A stretch of 64,000 nt of DNA, taken from NCBI GenBank assembly GCA_937925715.1, contig CALAMG010000028.1:1-64000 (forward strand). The letters run 5' to 3'. Shown one piece after another: positions 17,086-25,224 of this stretch. The notes under the pieces were generated by a model, which was not told the DNA's origin, did no database searches, and was given only the letters and a program-made list of their open reading frames with translations. This DNA comes from an uncultured Collinsella sp. GTDB taxonomy: Bacteria; Actinomycetota; Coriobacteriia; Coriobacteriales; Coriobacteriaceae. Position numbers and translations under genes: made by a program. Every line of letters starts with the position of its first letter. Within the stretch, counting starts at the first letter, position 1.

Positions 17086-17193
17086 GTGCCCGCGGCACGC
17101 AATAAGTACCCGGAGGAGACGGTCGAGAAGATTCTCGACGTTGCCGAGCGGCTCCTCGTGGAGCGCGGCTACGAGCACACCACGATGATCTGA
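17086..17193 (+). pseudogene. TetR-regulator N-terminal stub
   Basis: From a GTG with GGACGGAG in front, 35 residues read ARNKYPEETVEKILDVAERL and onwards to YEHTTMI, the start of a TetR HTH, then TGA. The frame is cut where the recognition helix should follow. It is divergent from the ABC operon, a place where a repressor gene once could have stood. Confidence 0.6.
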
Positions 17194-17212
17194 AGAGCAA
17201 TACGCTAAATCG

Positions 17213-17374
17213 AAAAAGGTAATCGAAGCCGCGCCTGTGGACTTATCGAGGGTCGAGATTCCCGCCCCATCCATCGGCACCCAGCAGAAGGTCGTCGACA
17301 TCCTCGACCGCTTCGGCACCCTAACCAAATCGCTCACCGACGGTAGGATAAACCCCCATGAATATATGAATTGA
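17213..17374 (+). pseudogene. HsdS C-terminal fragment (type I restriction specificity)
   Basis: An uninitiated frame reads VDLSRVEIPAPSIGTQQKVV then DILDRFGTLTKSLTDG. This matches the end of a target-recognition domain plus the start of the following coiled-coil spacer of HsdS, the DNA-specificity subunit of type I restriction enzymes. It stops soon afterwards. No hsdM or hsdR is nearby. It directly follows the TetR stub, so the junction is a deletion scar. Confidence 0.65.
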
Positions 17375-17469
17375 CCTGCTGACTCCAATGAAGATTGGAG
17401 GGTAACTGCCAGGGGTGACGGCCCAGCGAGTGTTATTTTGCGAGCTAGGCGCATCGAAAGCGACCTTTC

Positions 17470-17604
17470 GTGGTATAAACTACTTGCCGGAAGCCGCGGC
17501 TTTCAGAGTACGGCTTACGTGTACGTTTAACCTCCGTGGGCGACGGGGTGCCGCAAGGCGTAGAATATCGCCCACCTGTAGGGGCCTGCAGCGATGCGGG
17601 CCCC
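17470..17604 (+). ncRNA. Candidate ToxI-like antitoxin RNA leader
   Basis: A -10-like TATAAA (17475-17480) is followed by ~100 structured bases: an 8-bp stem (17536-17543 / 17568-17575, GTGGGCGA) enclosing a GCC-GCAA-GGC mini-hairpin, then a strong hairpin (17581-17589 / 17596-17604, GGGGCCTGC type) that could attenuate transcription before toxN. Type III systems place an RNA antitoxin and a terminator here. I see no clear tandem repeats, so the RNA would be single-unit or the region is just a leader. Confidence 0.35.
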
Positions 17605-17629
17605 GCTTCGTATGAAGGGGGCGCAACCG

Positions 17630-18079
17630 ATGAAGATCGTATCCATCTCCCAGGACTTCTTCGACCTCGTCGATGGCGACCGTGAGCTCATGCTTAAGCA
17701 CAATCGCCCCTGCATCGTGGTGGTGAGGCTGCGTTTCCGCGGAAAGCGCAGGGACTTCGCCGTGCCGCTGCGTTCCAACATCGCCCCTAACGTGCCCAAA
17801 GACCAGTACTTTGCGTTGCCACCCCGCCCCACGACGCGCCCCGGCTGCCGCCACGGCATCCACTACATCAAGATGTTCCCCATAACCAAGGCCTACCAGC
17901 GCCGCTTCAGGACCGAGGGCTCGGCCTACTACGAGACGCTCCAGCGCATCATCGATGGCAACACCAAACGCATTGTCTCCGAGTGCCAGGCGTACCTTGA
18001 CCTCTATGAGCGCGAGGGAAGGCCCCGCTTTGCCGTCGACATCGATCGCATCGTGGGCCTGCTGGAAGGCGAGAAGTAG
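17630..18079 (+). CDS. Probable type III toxin, ToxN/AbiQ family
   Basis: 149 residues; ATG at 17630 after AAGGGGG. The order of features fits the compact ToxN/AbiQ endoribonuclease fold: N-terminal strand MKIVSISQDFFDLV, the RDFAVPLRSN segment (the PLTS-like position in ToxN), HGIHYIKMFPI, and a long C-terminal helix (YYETLQRIIDGNTKRIVSEC) with a YLDLYEREG end. Members cut mRNA and are held by a pseudoknot RNA encoded just upstream. A hairpin terminator follows the stop. Assignment is by eye; a DUF of the same fold but other function cannot be excluded. Confidence 0.6.
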   Translation: MKIVSISQDFFDLVDGDRELMLKHNRPCIVVVRLRFRGKRRDFAVPLRSNIAPNVPKDQYFALPPRPTTRPGCRHGIHYIKMFPITKAYQRRFRTEGSAYYETLQRIIDGNTKRIVSECQAYLDLYEREGRPRFAVDIDRIVGLLEGEK

Positions 18080-18102
18080 GGCACCTCGGCTCAGTCTCGA
18101 GC

Positions 18103-18124
18103 CATGCGGAGTCGCTCCGCATTT
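18103..18124 (+). terminator. Terminator after the ToxN-like gene
   Basis: ATGCGGAG-TCG-CTCCGCAT followed by TTT, 24 bp after the stop. Confidence 0.7.
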
Positions 18125-18287
18125 TCGAACGCCGCGTGTGCGTCCCAAATACTTGAGAAACAAGCTGTGAAGTGCGGTGGCGCGCCCGTGCCCGTGCATA
18201 GCCGTCACCATCAGCGTCTACGCGGCGTCGGCTTCAAGTGGAACTGGCGCCGCTGCTGTATATGGTTTGCCTTGCTGCAAATGGCAA

Positions 18288-18707
18288 TCAATGCCCACGA
18301 TGCTTCTGTTTGCGCTTCAGCTTTCGCTGCTCGAAGCGCGCATCAGCCTCTTCCGCGCGGCGTCGGCTTCTTGCATGAGCTGACTCCTGTTTCATCGCTT
18401 CTCTCTGTGCTGCGAGCGCCTGCTGCGCCTTGGTGCTCATCGCGGGCCGCTTAAGGGCTTTCGCCGCCTCACGGGCGCGCCGCTTGGGGTTCTTCGCGGG
18501 CTTGTTTGTTTCAATGGCCTTGTCGCCGAAGAACGAGAGCTTCTCCCATTCGCTTGTAACGAATCGCAGGATCTCCTCATCGGACGGCTCCGCGCCGAAG
18601 ACGATGCGGGCGACGCCGTACTTTCCGCCCTCGACGTGCTCCGCCAGCCCGACCCAGAATTGACCGTCGTGATATACGGTCAGGGTGGACGACACGCTGA
18701 TCTGCAT
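18288..18707 (-). CDS. yjdF: YjdF family protein (DUF2992)
   Basis: 139 residues from ATG at 18707 (AGGAGG upstream). N-terminal half matches YjdF: LTVYHDGQFWVGLAEH, GKYGVARIVFGAEPSDEEIL; the C-terminal half is the typical very basic helical tail (KNPKRRAREAAKALKRP, then Arg/Lys/Glu repeats). Function of YjdF is unknown; in many Firmicutes its mRNA leader is a riboswitch for azaaromatic compounds. The open frame continues upstream but lacks support there. Monocistronic. Confidence 0.85.
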   Translation of the reverse strand: MQISVSSTLTVYHDGQFWVGLAEHVEGGKYGVARIVFGAEPSDEEILRFVTSEWEKLSFFGDKAIETNKPAKNPKRRAREAAKALKRPAMSTKAQQALAAQREAMKQESAHARSRRRAEEADARFEQRKLKRKQKHRGH

Positions 18708-18830
18708 GGCTGGTTCCTCCTTTATGTAGATAACCATGCAGAGAAGGGACAACCAAGGAGGCAGGTTACTGATGCGGACTCCCGCACGCCCACGACTACC
18801 CGACGGGGACTGTGTTTTCATCTCTGATGC
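18708..18830 (-). promoter_or_regulatory. Long yjdF leader, candidate yjdF-motif riboswitch
   Basis: On the minus strand a -10-like TACAAT lies at about 18834-18839, giving a leader of some 120 bases with several G-rich and C-rich blocks before AAAGGAGG. yjdF leaders elsewhere are known riboswitches; I could not align the consensus by eye. Confidence 0.35.
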
Positions 18831-18919
18831 CCGCATTGTAGCACGCGCGGACGCGCCCTTCATCGCTGCCGACATGACGTGGCTGAGATTCGTTCCTCGA
18901 CACATCCTTTTGTATATTG

Positions 18920-18970
18920 CCTTCCCGGTTTCGAAACTTTAAATCAATTCGAGTTTCGAAACCGGGAAGG
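18920..18970. promoter_or_regulatory. Perfect 18-bp inverted repeat with paired GTTTCGAAAC sites
   Basis: CCTTCCCGGTTTCGAAAC and its complement flank a 15-base AT-rich spacer. Each arm contains the self-palindrome GTTTCGAAAC (18928-18937 and 18953-18962). It ends in the ribosome site of the small frame that follows. It looks like a double operator. Confidence 0.55.
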
Positions 18971-18979
18971 AGAACGTAT

Positions 18980-19174
18980 GTGAGAGGCGATTTGAGCATC
19001 AACTTGATGCTTGAGGGGGAGCTCGCGTCGCTTCTGCCCATCGGGGACGTGTTCCCGAAGGTCCTCATCTCCCGCATAGGGCATGAGCCCTGTACCCGGG
19101 AAGGCGTACTCGTGCTGGACCTCGCGCGGTGCTGCTCGGTGAGCAGGGGTTCTGAACACTGCGTAGGGATATAG
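18980..19174 (+). CDS. Small hypothetical protein or gene remnant
   Basis: 64 residues from GTG with a strong ribosome site (GGAAGGAG) 7 bp upstream. Starts RGDLSINLMLEGELASLLPI; the last third is Cys/Ser/Arg-rich and less protein-like, so this may be the 5' part of a frameshifted gene. Family not recognised. Confidence 0.35.
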   Translation: MRGDLSINLMLEGELASLLPIGDVFPKVLISRIGHEPCTREGVLVLDLARCCSVSRGSEHCVGI

Positions 19175-19320
19175 CGCGACAGGGGGGTGCAGCACCGTTT
19201 GCGCCTTGTCTAGAGAACACGAACAAGAGATGTGGCCTGCAGACGACTGAATAGCTCCATCCGTTTTGGTTACAACAAAATGTGTGCCGCGCGCCTGCGG
19301 CATGAGGGAGGGAGATTTCT

Positions 19321-19851
19321 ATGAATATCGTTGTATTGAGTGGTAGCCCGCGCAGGGGCGCCAATACCGACACCATGGTCGAGGCGTTTGCCGAGACCGC
19401 GCGTGAGGGCGGCAATACGGTCGAGGTCGTCCGTGTTGCCAGCAAGAAAATCGGTGGTTGCCTGGGGTGTCAGTATTGCTTCGCCCACGAGGGCACTTGC
19501 GTGCAGAAGGATGACATGGTCGACGTGATCGAGTCGCTGAAAGGCGCCGATATGGTTGTCTTCGCTTCGCCTATCTACTGGTTTGATATCACTGCGCAGG
19601 AGAAGGCCGCCATCGACCGCCTGTACGCCTTCGGTGCTACAGGCTTCCCGTTCACCAAGACGGCCCTTTTGCTCGATAGCCACAGCGAGGGCGTCTATGA
19701 TGCGGCGATTGCTATGTACAGGGCCACATGCGCGTACTGCAAGTGGGAGGACCAGGGCATTGTCACCATCAGCGGCATGACCGAGCGCGACAGCATGGCA
19801 TCGTCGCCCAAGTTGGAAGGGGTGCGAGAGCTCGCCCGCAAGCTCGCCTAA
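19321..19851 (+). CDS. Flavodoxin-fold NAD(P)H-dependent FMN reductase
   Basis: 176 residues, ribosome site GGGAGGGAG. FMN phosphate loop SGSPRRGANTDTM at residues 7-19, then a Cys-rich segment GGCLGCQYCFAHEGTC near residue 45-60 of the kind found in iron-sulfur flavoproteins, then SPIYWFDITAQEKAAIDRL. It fits the NADPH-dependent FMN reductase / flavodoxin family, whose members reduce quinones, nitro groups or flavin. Monocistronic. Confidence 0.85.
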   Translation: MNIVVLSGSPRRGANTDTMVEAFAETAREGGNTVEVVRVASKKIGGCLGCQYCFAHEGTCVQKDDMVDVIESLKGADMVVFASPIYWFDITAQEKAAIDRLYAFGATGFPFTKTALLLDSHSEGVYDAAIAMYRATCAYCKWEDQGIVTISGMTERDSMASSPKLEGVRELARKLA

Positions 19852-19959
19852 GGACAAGAGGGGCGCATGGCAATCAGCACTAGCGGAAATGCTTGCTGCC
19901 CTTACCAGGAGGAATGCTGATTGCCATGCAACGATGCTCCCGCGGACAATTCCGGTGTG

Positions 19960-20462
19960 CTAAAACGCCTTCTCGTTCAAGAATTCTCTGAACGCGGGGA
20001 TGTCGAAGCCGACGAGGCCACGCCCACGTTCCCCGATAACGCCGTCCTCGAGGAGGCGGCGTTTGTATTGGCTTGCGTAGTTGCTGGCGACGCCCATGCG
20101 TTTGGCTATCTCCGAGATCCTGCTGGGGCCAGAATCGGGCAGCATCGCGAGCAAAAACTCAATGTCTTTATCGGAAAGCTCTCGATAGGTCGTTTCGAGA
20201 GAAGCCCGATGCCATGCTTCTCGAGTTGCCTGAAGATGCCATTCATGCACGTGCGCCAGTTGCCCTGGGCTTCTTGAACATATGTCCAATCGATGCCCAC
20301 TGGACCAATTTGAACGCCGTTCATGCGCGCGTGAGACTGTGAAAGGTAGCTATCTGCCGCTTCTTTGGTTCGCTCGATAATATCTTCGAGCATGCCTGGC
20401 ATGGCGGAGCCATTTGCTGTACTCCATGGTGGCTCCTTTGCAAGTTTTGCTAATTTTTGCAA
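19960..20462 (-). pseudogene. AAA-ATPase gene remnant with internal deletion
   Basis: Two frames belong together. The upstream one (to about 20180) reads MLEDIIERTKEAADSYL...GVQIGPVGIDWTYVQE...NWRTCMNGIFRQLEKHGIGLL, the middle of an archaeal-type AAA_16 ATPase. The downstream one reads TYRELSDKDIEFLLAMLPD...RISEIAKRMGVASNYASQYKRRL, its C-terminal winged helix. Walker A, Walker B and the part between are missing, so the gene is dead. Intact relatives often act alongside TA or defence genes. Confidence 0.65.
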
Positions 20463-20488
20463 CTTTTGCTAACTTTTGCGAGTTTTGC
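20436..20488. repeat. Six phased TTTTGC repeats
   Basis: TTTGC/TTTTGC begins at 20436, 20445, 20455, 20464, 20474 and 20483, a steady 9-10 bp period. On the minus strand it encodes Leu-Ala-Lys-like repeats in front of the AAA remnant. Either an iterated binding site or slippage-grown coding repeat. Confidence 0.6.
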
Positions 20489-20554
20489 TAACGGCTTAGG
20501 ACGGTGCGGGAAGCCCCCGTATCGTCGACATTTCCGAGGATGACCTCCGCAACG

Positions 20555-20597
20555 AGCGGGGCCCGGGGCGCGATATTGCTGCGCTCCGGGCCCCGCT
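20555..20597. terminator. GC-rich hairpin downstream of the topoisomerase A gene
   Basis: Perfect 12-bp arms AGCGGGGCCCGG / CCGGGCCCCGCT with a 19-base loop. It lies 34 bp past the topoisomerase stop; the T-run is poor. Confidence 0.55.
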
Positions 20598-20630
20598 GCT
20601 TTGTAAAACCATGGCGGTTCTGCCGTCGTC

Positions 20631-22871
20631 CTAATCAAACAAACTCGGCATGTCGTTTTCTTTCATGAGGGCACCGGCTGAGGGGAGGCTCTGCGCGGTG
20701 AACTTCTCGGCCGAGACGCCGGCGCCAAGGATCTCTTCGGTTGTGCCGACGGTGGTGACCGAGCGGCCCTTCTTGGCGGTAAAGGCCTGGACGCCCTGCG
20801 TGTTGGTAGTCGTCTTGGTCTTGAGCAACGACGTGTTGAAGTTCATCAAACGATAGTCGCTCGAGACCAGTGCGATGTCGCGGTCTTCCTTGAGCACCTG
20901 GGCATACAGCAGCTTGCTGCTGCCGTAGATAGCGTTCTTGAGGCGCTTGCGGTTGGTCTTGGTGACGTATCCAGAAAGTGCGACACGCACCACGCGGCCG
21001 TTCTCAAAGACAAACAGCACGTCGGCCTTATAGTCCTCGGGGTCGATGACCCAGATGACGCTCTCGTCGGGTTCCATCTCAAGATCGGTCGGCAGGTACG
21101 AGCCCAGCTGGGCCGACTTGGTGTCCTCAAACGCCGCAACCTTGCATTTGTACACCTGGCTCTTGTTGGTAAAGACCAGCAGCTCGTGGGTGTTGGAGGA
21201 CGGGAACTCGATAAAGGGTTTGTCGCCGTCCTTGTACTTGAGCGTGGTCGCCTTCTTGAGCACGCGGTCCGTCATCTTCTTAAGGTAGCCATCGCGCGAG
21301 AGCATGATGGTCACCGGGTACTCCTCGACCTCGGGCTCCAAGCTTACCTCGATAACCTCATGGGGCTCGATCCTGCCCGTGCGACGCGGCATCACATATT
21401 TCTTGTTGACCGCGGCCAGCTCGTCGCTGATGACCTTCTTGATGTTCTCCTCGCTGGAGAGGATCTCCTCAAGCTCGGCAATCTCGCTCTCAAGCTTGGC
21501 GATGTCCTTGGTGCGGTTGAGGATGTACTCCTCGTTAATGTTGCGGAGCTTGAGCTCGGCAACAAACTCGGCCTGGGTCTCGTCGATGTCGAAACCCTTC
21601 ATAAGGTTGGGCACGACCTCGGCTTCGAGCTTGGTGCCGCGGATGATGGCGATGGCCTTGTCGATGTCGAGCAAGATCGCCTCAAGGCCGTGCAGCAGGT
21701 GCAGGCGCTCGGACTTTTTGCCCAGGTCAAAGTTAATGCGGCGGCGTGTGGACTCAATACGCCACTTGACCCACTCGTGCAGAATCTGGCGCACGCCCAT
21801 AACACGGGGATAGCCGTCGACGAGCACGTTGAAGTTGCACGAGAACGAATCCTGCAGCGTGGTCGAGCGATAGAGCTTGGCCATGAGCTTGTCGGGGTCG
21901 ACGCCGCGCTTAAGGTCGATGGCGATGCGCAAGCCCGAGAGGTCGGTTTCGTCGCGGATGTCAGCGATCTCCTTGACCTTGCCCTCTTTGGAGAGCTTGA
22001 CGATGCGCTCGATAATGACATCGGTCTTGGTGGTGTAGGGGATCTCGTAGACCTCGATAATGCGCTCTTCGGGAATCCAGCGCCAGCGGGAGCGGATCTG
22101 GAAGCTGCCAAGGCCGGTCTCGATAATCTTTTCCATCTCCTCGCGGCGGTAGATAATTTCGCCGCCGGTCGAGAAGTCGGGCATGGGCATATATTCGAGC
22201 AGGTCGCAGTCGGGATCTTTGAGGTAGTGCATCGTGGCAGCGCAGACCTCGTTGAGGTTGAAACCACAGATGTCAGACGCCATGGCGACGCCGATGCCCT
22301 TATTGGCCGAGACGAGGATATTGGGGAACGTGGTGGGCAGCAGGCGCGGCTCCTTCATGGCGCCGTCGTAGCTGTCAACGAAGTCGACCGGGTCCTTGTC
22401 GATATCCTTGAAGATCTCGGCGCTGATGGGGGAGAGCTTGGCCTCGGTATAACGCGAGGCGGCGTAGCTCAGGTCGCCCGAATAGTACTTGCCAAAGTTG
22501 CCCTTCGACTCCACAAAGGGGGCGAGCAGCGCCTCGTTGCCCGTCGCCAGGCGCACCATCGTCTCGTAGATCGCGGCGTCGCCGTGCGGGTTGAGCTTCA
22601 TGGTCTGGCCCACGATGTTGGCGCTCTTCTGGCGCTCGCCCTTGAGCAGACCCATCTTGTACATGGTGTAGAGCAGCTTGCGGTGCGAGGGCTTAAAGCC
22701 GTCGATCTCGGGGAATGCGCGCGAGACGTTGACGCTCATGGCGTAGGGCATGTAGTTGACCTCGAGCGTCTGCGTGATCGGCTGGTCGGTGACCTCGGAG
22801 TGCAGGCCGATGACGTTCTCGGCGTTGACCTGCTTTTTCTTTGGCTGGTTCTTCGTCTTCTTCTTTGCCAC
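20631..22871 (-). CDS. Type IIA topoisomerase A subunit, divergent (ParC/GyrA-like)
   Basis: 746 residues. Catalytic Tyr141 in AASRYTEAKL; preceding segment NPHGDAAIYETMVRLA is the quinolone-pocket helix. C-terminal part (after ~residue 490) carries the beta-pinwheel repeats, but is shorter than in GyrA (usually ~800+ residues). It cuts and rejoins the DNA gate. The ATPase partner lies 45 bp upstream on the same strand, so the two form one operon. At the GyrA Ser83 and Asp87 positions this protein has Ala99 and Glu103. Whether it acts as topoisomerase IV or as a second, specialised enzyme cannot be told here. Confidence 0.85.
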   Translation of the reverse strand: MAKKKTKNQPKKKQVNAENVIGLHSEVTDQPITQTLEVNYMPYAMSVNVSRAFPEIDGFKPSHRKLLYTMYKMGLLKGERQKSANIVGQTMKLNPHGDAAIYETMVRLATGNEALLAPFVESKGNFGKYYSGDLSYAASRYTEAKLSPISAEIFKDIDKDPVDFVDSYDGAMKEPRLLPTTFPNILVSANKGIGVAMASDICGFNLNEVCAATMHYLKDPDCDLLEYMPMPDFSTGGEIIYRREEMEKIIETGLGSFQIRSRWRWIPEERIIEVYEIPYTTKTDVIIERIVKLSKEGKVKEIADIRDETDLSGLRIAIDLKRGVDPDKLMAKLYRSTTLQDSFSCNFNVLVDGYPRVMGVRQILHEWVKWRIESTRRRINFDLGKKSERLHLLHGLEAILLDIDKAIAIIRGTKLEAEVVPNLMKGFDIDETQAEFVAELKLRNINEEYILNRTKDIAKLESEIAELEEILSSEENIKKVISDELAAVNKKYVMPRRTGRIEPHEVIEVSLEPEVEEYPVTIMLSRDGYLKKMTDRVLKKATTLKYKDGDKPFIEFPSSNTHELLVFTNKSQVYKCKVAAFEDTKSAQLGSYLPTDLEMEPDESVIWVIDPEDYKADVLFVFENGRVVRVALSGYVTKTNRKRLKNAIYGSSKLLYAQVLKEDRDIALVSSDYRLMNFNTSLLKTKTTTNTQGVQAFTAKKGRSVTTVGTTEEILGAGVSAEKFTAQSLPSAGALMKENDMPSLFD

Positions 22872-22916
22872 GATATCCTCTTGAACTTCTTATGGGCCGT
22901 CGTTATCGATTTGCTG

Positions 22917-24914
22917 CTACTGCAGGTCCAACTGGTCCAGGTATTCCTTGCCGTGCTCCGAGATATGGCGCTTGCGGCCCGCCTCGTCGTTGCCCAGCAA
23001 AAGGTTGAACATGGTTTCCATCTTGGTGACGTCCTCGGGCTCCACCTTGATCAGGCGACGCGTCTCGGGGTTCATGGTGGTGAGCCACATCATGTCCGGA
23101 TCGTTTTCACCAAGACCCTTGGAGCGGTTGATGGAGCACTTCTGGTCGCCGATCTCCTTAAGAATGCCGTTCTTCTCGAGCTCGGTGTAGGCAAAGTAGG
23201 TCTTTTCTTTGCAGTTGATCTCGTAGAGCGGCGACTCGGCGATATACACGTAACCCTCGTCGATAAGTGTGGGCACCAGGCGGTAGAGCATGGTGAGCAC
23301 GAGCGTGCGGATGTGATAACCGTCGACGTCGGCGTCCGTGCAGATGATGACCTTGTTCCAGTTGAGGTTGTCCAGGTCAAAGGCACCGAGGTTCTTGATG
23401 CGCTTGTCCTTGATCTCCACGCCGCAGCCCAGCACGCGCATGAGGTCCATGATGATGTCGGACTTAAAGATGCGCGGGTAGTCCTCCTTTAGGCAGTTGA
23501 GGATTTTGCCGCGGACGGGCATGACGCCCTGGAACTCGGCATCGCGCGACGTGCGAATGGCGCCTGCTGCCGAGTCGCCCTCTACGATGTAGATCTCGCG
23601 ACGGCTCTTGTCCTTGGAGCGGCAGTCGATGAATTTCTGCACACGGTTGGCCATGTCGGTCTTCTGCTGCAGGTTGGTCTTGATGCTCTGGCGCGTCTTC
23701 TCGGCATTCTCGCGCGAGCGCTTGTTGATGAGCACCTGCTCCATGATCTTATTGGCGGCGTCCTTGTTCTCGATCAAGTAGGTCGAGAGGCGCTCCTTAA
23801 AGAAGGCCGTCATGGCCTGCTGGATAAAGCGGTTATTGATGGCTTTCTTGGTCTGGTTTTCGTAGGACGTCTGAGTGGAGAAGCAGTTGGTCACCAGTAC
23901 CAGGCAGTCCTGGACGTCTTGCCACTTAATGCCACTCTCGTTTTTGTTGTACTTGCCCTGTTGCTTGATGTAGGCATCGATGGCGCTGGTCAGAGCGCTA
24001 CGGGCAGCCTTCTCGGGTGAGCCGCCGTTCTCGAGCCACGATGAGTTGTGGTAGTACTCCTGCATCATGAAAGTGCGCGAGAAGCACATGCACGCGGTGA
24101 TCTTTACGTTGTAGTCGGGCAGGTCCTCGCGGTCGCGACCGCGACGGTCGGCCTCGATAAAGAAGGGCTCGGTAAGGTAGTCGGTACCGACCTTCTCGAG
24201 CACATAGTCCTCGATGCCCTTGGGATAGCAAAAATCCTCTTCGGAAAACTCACCATCGTCGCCCTCGATGCGCAGGCGGAAGGTCACGTTGGCGTTGACC
24301 ACGGCCTGACGGCGCATGGTCTCGCGATACCAATCGTGGGGGATACTGATGGAGGTAAAGACCTCAAGATCGGGACGCCACTTGATGGTGGTACCGGTGC
24401 GGTTCTCGTCGCTGGGCTCAATCTCGAGCGCCTTCTTTTTGGCGCCGACGACCTTGCCCTTCTTAAAGTGCAGGGAGTACTTGTTGCCGTCGCGCCAAAC
24501 CGTGACGTCCATGTACTCGGAGGCGTACTGGGTCGCGCAGGAGCCCAGGCCGTTGGTACCGAGCGAGAAGTCGTAGTCGCCGCCCTGGTTGTTATTGTAT
24601 TTGCCGCCGGCGTAGAGCTCGCAAAAGACGAGCTCCCAGTTAAAGCGCTTCTCGGAGGGGTTCCAGTCGAGCGGACAGCCGCGGCCGTTGTCCTCTACCT
24701 GAATGGAGCCATCGCGAAAGGCGGTAAGGGTGATGAGCTTGCCGTAGCCCTGGCGCGCCTCGTCAACGGCGTTGGACAGGATCTCGAAGGCGGCATGCGC
24801 GCAGCCGTCGAGCCCGTCCGAGCCAAAGATAACGGCGGGGCGCAGACGTACGCGCTCCTCGTCCTTGAGCTGGCGGATACTGTCGTTACCATAGTTTGCG
24901 GTGTTTTTTGCCAT
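22917..24914 (-). CDS. Type IIA topoisomerase B subunit, divergent (ParE/GyrB-like)
   Basis: 665 residues from ATG at 24914; an upstream in-frame extension to 25013 adds a hydrophobic stretch and is rejected. GHKL ATPase: FEILSNAVDEARQGYG (metal Asn), DNGRGCPLDWNP, and the LGTNGLGSCATQYAS lid. The normal RPGMYIG segment is RPAVIFGSDGLDGC. Toprim: VEGDSAAGAIRTSRD (catalytic Glu) and DADVDGYHIRTL (DxDxD). First gene of the pair. The ATP-lid variants mark a divergent branch often found as an extra copy in gut anaerobes. Confidence 0.86.
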   Translation of the reverse strand: MAKNTANYGNDSIRQLKDEERVRLRPAVIFGSDGLDGCAHAAFEILSNAVDEARQGYGKLITLTAFRDGSIQVEDNGRGCPLDWNPSEKRFNWELVFCELYAGGKYNNNQGGDYDFSLGTNGLGSCATQYASEYMDVTVWRDGNKYSLHFKKGKVVGAKKKALEIEPSDENRTGTTIKWRPDLEVFTSISIPHDWYRETMRRQAVVNANVTFRLRIEGDDGEFSEEDFCYPKGIEDYVLEKVGTDYLTEPFFIEADRRGRDREDLPDYNVKITACMCFSRTFMMQEYYHNSSWLENGGSPEKAARSALTSAIDAYIKQQGKYNKNESGIKWQDVQDCLVLVTNCFSTQTSYENQTKKAINNRFIQQAMTAFFKERLSTYLIENKDAANKIMEQVLINKRSRENAEKTRQSIKTNLQQKTDMANRVQKFIDCRSKDKSRREIYIVEGDSAAGAIRTSRDAEFQGVMPVRGKILNCLKEDYPRIFKSDIIMDLMRVLGCGVEIKDKRIKNLGAFDLDNLNWNKVIICTDADVDGYHIRTLVLTMLYRLVPTLIDEGYVYIAESPLYEINCKEKTYFAYTELEKNGILKEIGDQKCSINRSKGLGENDPDMMWLTTMNPETRRLIKVEPEDVTKMETMFNLLLGNDEAGRKRHISEHGKEYLDQLDLQ

Positions 24915-25046
24915 ACTCGCTCTCTCGGTGCTCCTTTGCTGCGTTTTAGTCATATAGATAGTCAAGGTAGCATAGCCCAGCCCACAGGCGATTCCAACCA
25001 ACACGAAATCCATCGAACAATCGTTCGGAGTTCGATGGAGATTCGT

Positions 25047-25083
25047 TTACTCGGACAAAACCGAGTCGGCTCTGTCCGAGTAA
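25047..25083. promoter_or_regulatory. Inverted repeat with CCGAGT half-sites
   Basis: Perfect 11-bp arms TTACTCGGACA / TGTCCGAGTAA; the spacer holds CCGAGTCGGC (25061-25070), and the same 10-mer recurs at 25273-25282. It lies between the divergent topoisomerase operon and a small + strand frame. Possible operator. Confidence 0.4.
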
Positions 25084-25099
25084 GTTTGAAGGCGGCCGA

Positions 25100-25216
25100 A
25101 TGCGTCTTGCTGCGTTTGCGGTTGGATACGCTGTCGAAGACATGTCGTGCGGATTGTTGGCGAAAAGACGCCGTGCCAAGCTCGAGGCAGAACTCGACTC
25201 CCCTGATGATATCTAA
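25100..25216 (+). CDS. Small hypothetical protein (38 residues)
   Basis: ATG at 25100 with AAGG 9 bp upstream, TAA 8 bp before a strong terminator. Sequence begins MRLAAFAVGYAVEDMSCGLL and has a basic cluster AKRRRAKLEAEL. Having its own terminator and a repeat in front argues for a real transcript. No family recognised. Confidence 0.35.
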   Translation: MRLAAFAVGYAVEDMSCGLLAKRRRAKLEAELDSPDDI

Positions 25217-25224
25217 TGCGAAAT

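Noticed and set aside
20436..20488. TTTTGC repeats as a CRISPR-like array
   Set aside because: Units are 6-7 bp at 9-10 bp period with no spacers of useful size and no cas genes.
21186..23492. 768-codon open frame opposite the topoisomerase genes
   Set aside because: Antisense shadow of two well-conserved enzymes; no ribosome site or domain.
24915..25013. 33-residue hydrophobic extension of the topoisomerase B subunit
   Set aside because: A membrane helix on a cytosolic topoisomerase is implausible, and the family begins at MAKN-like residues.
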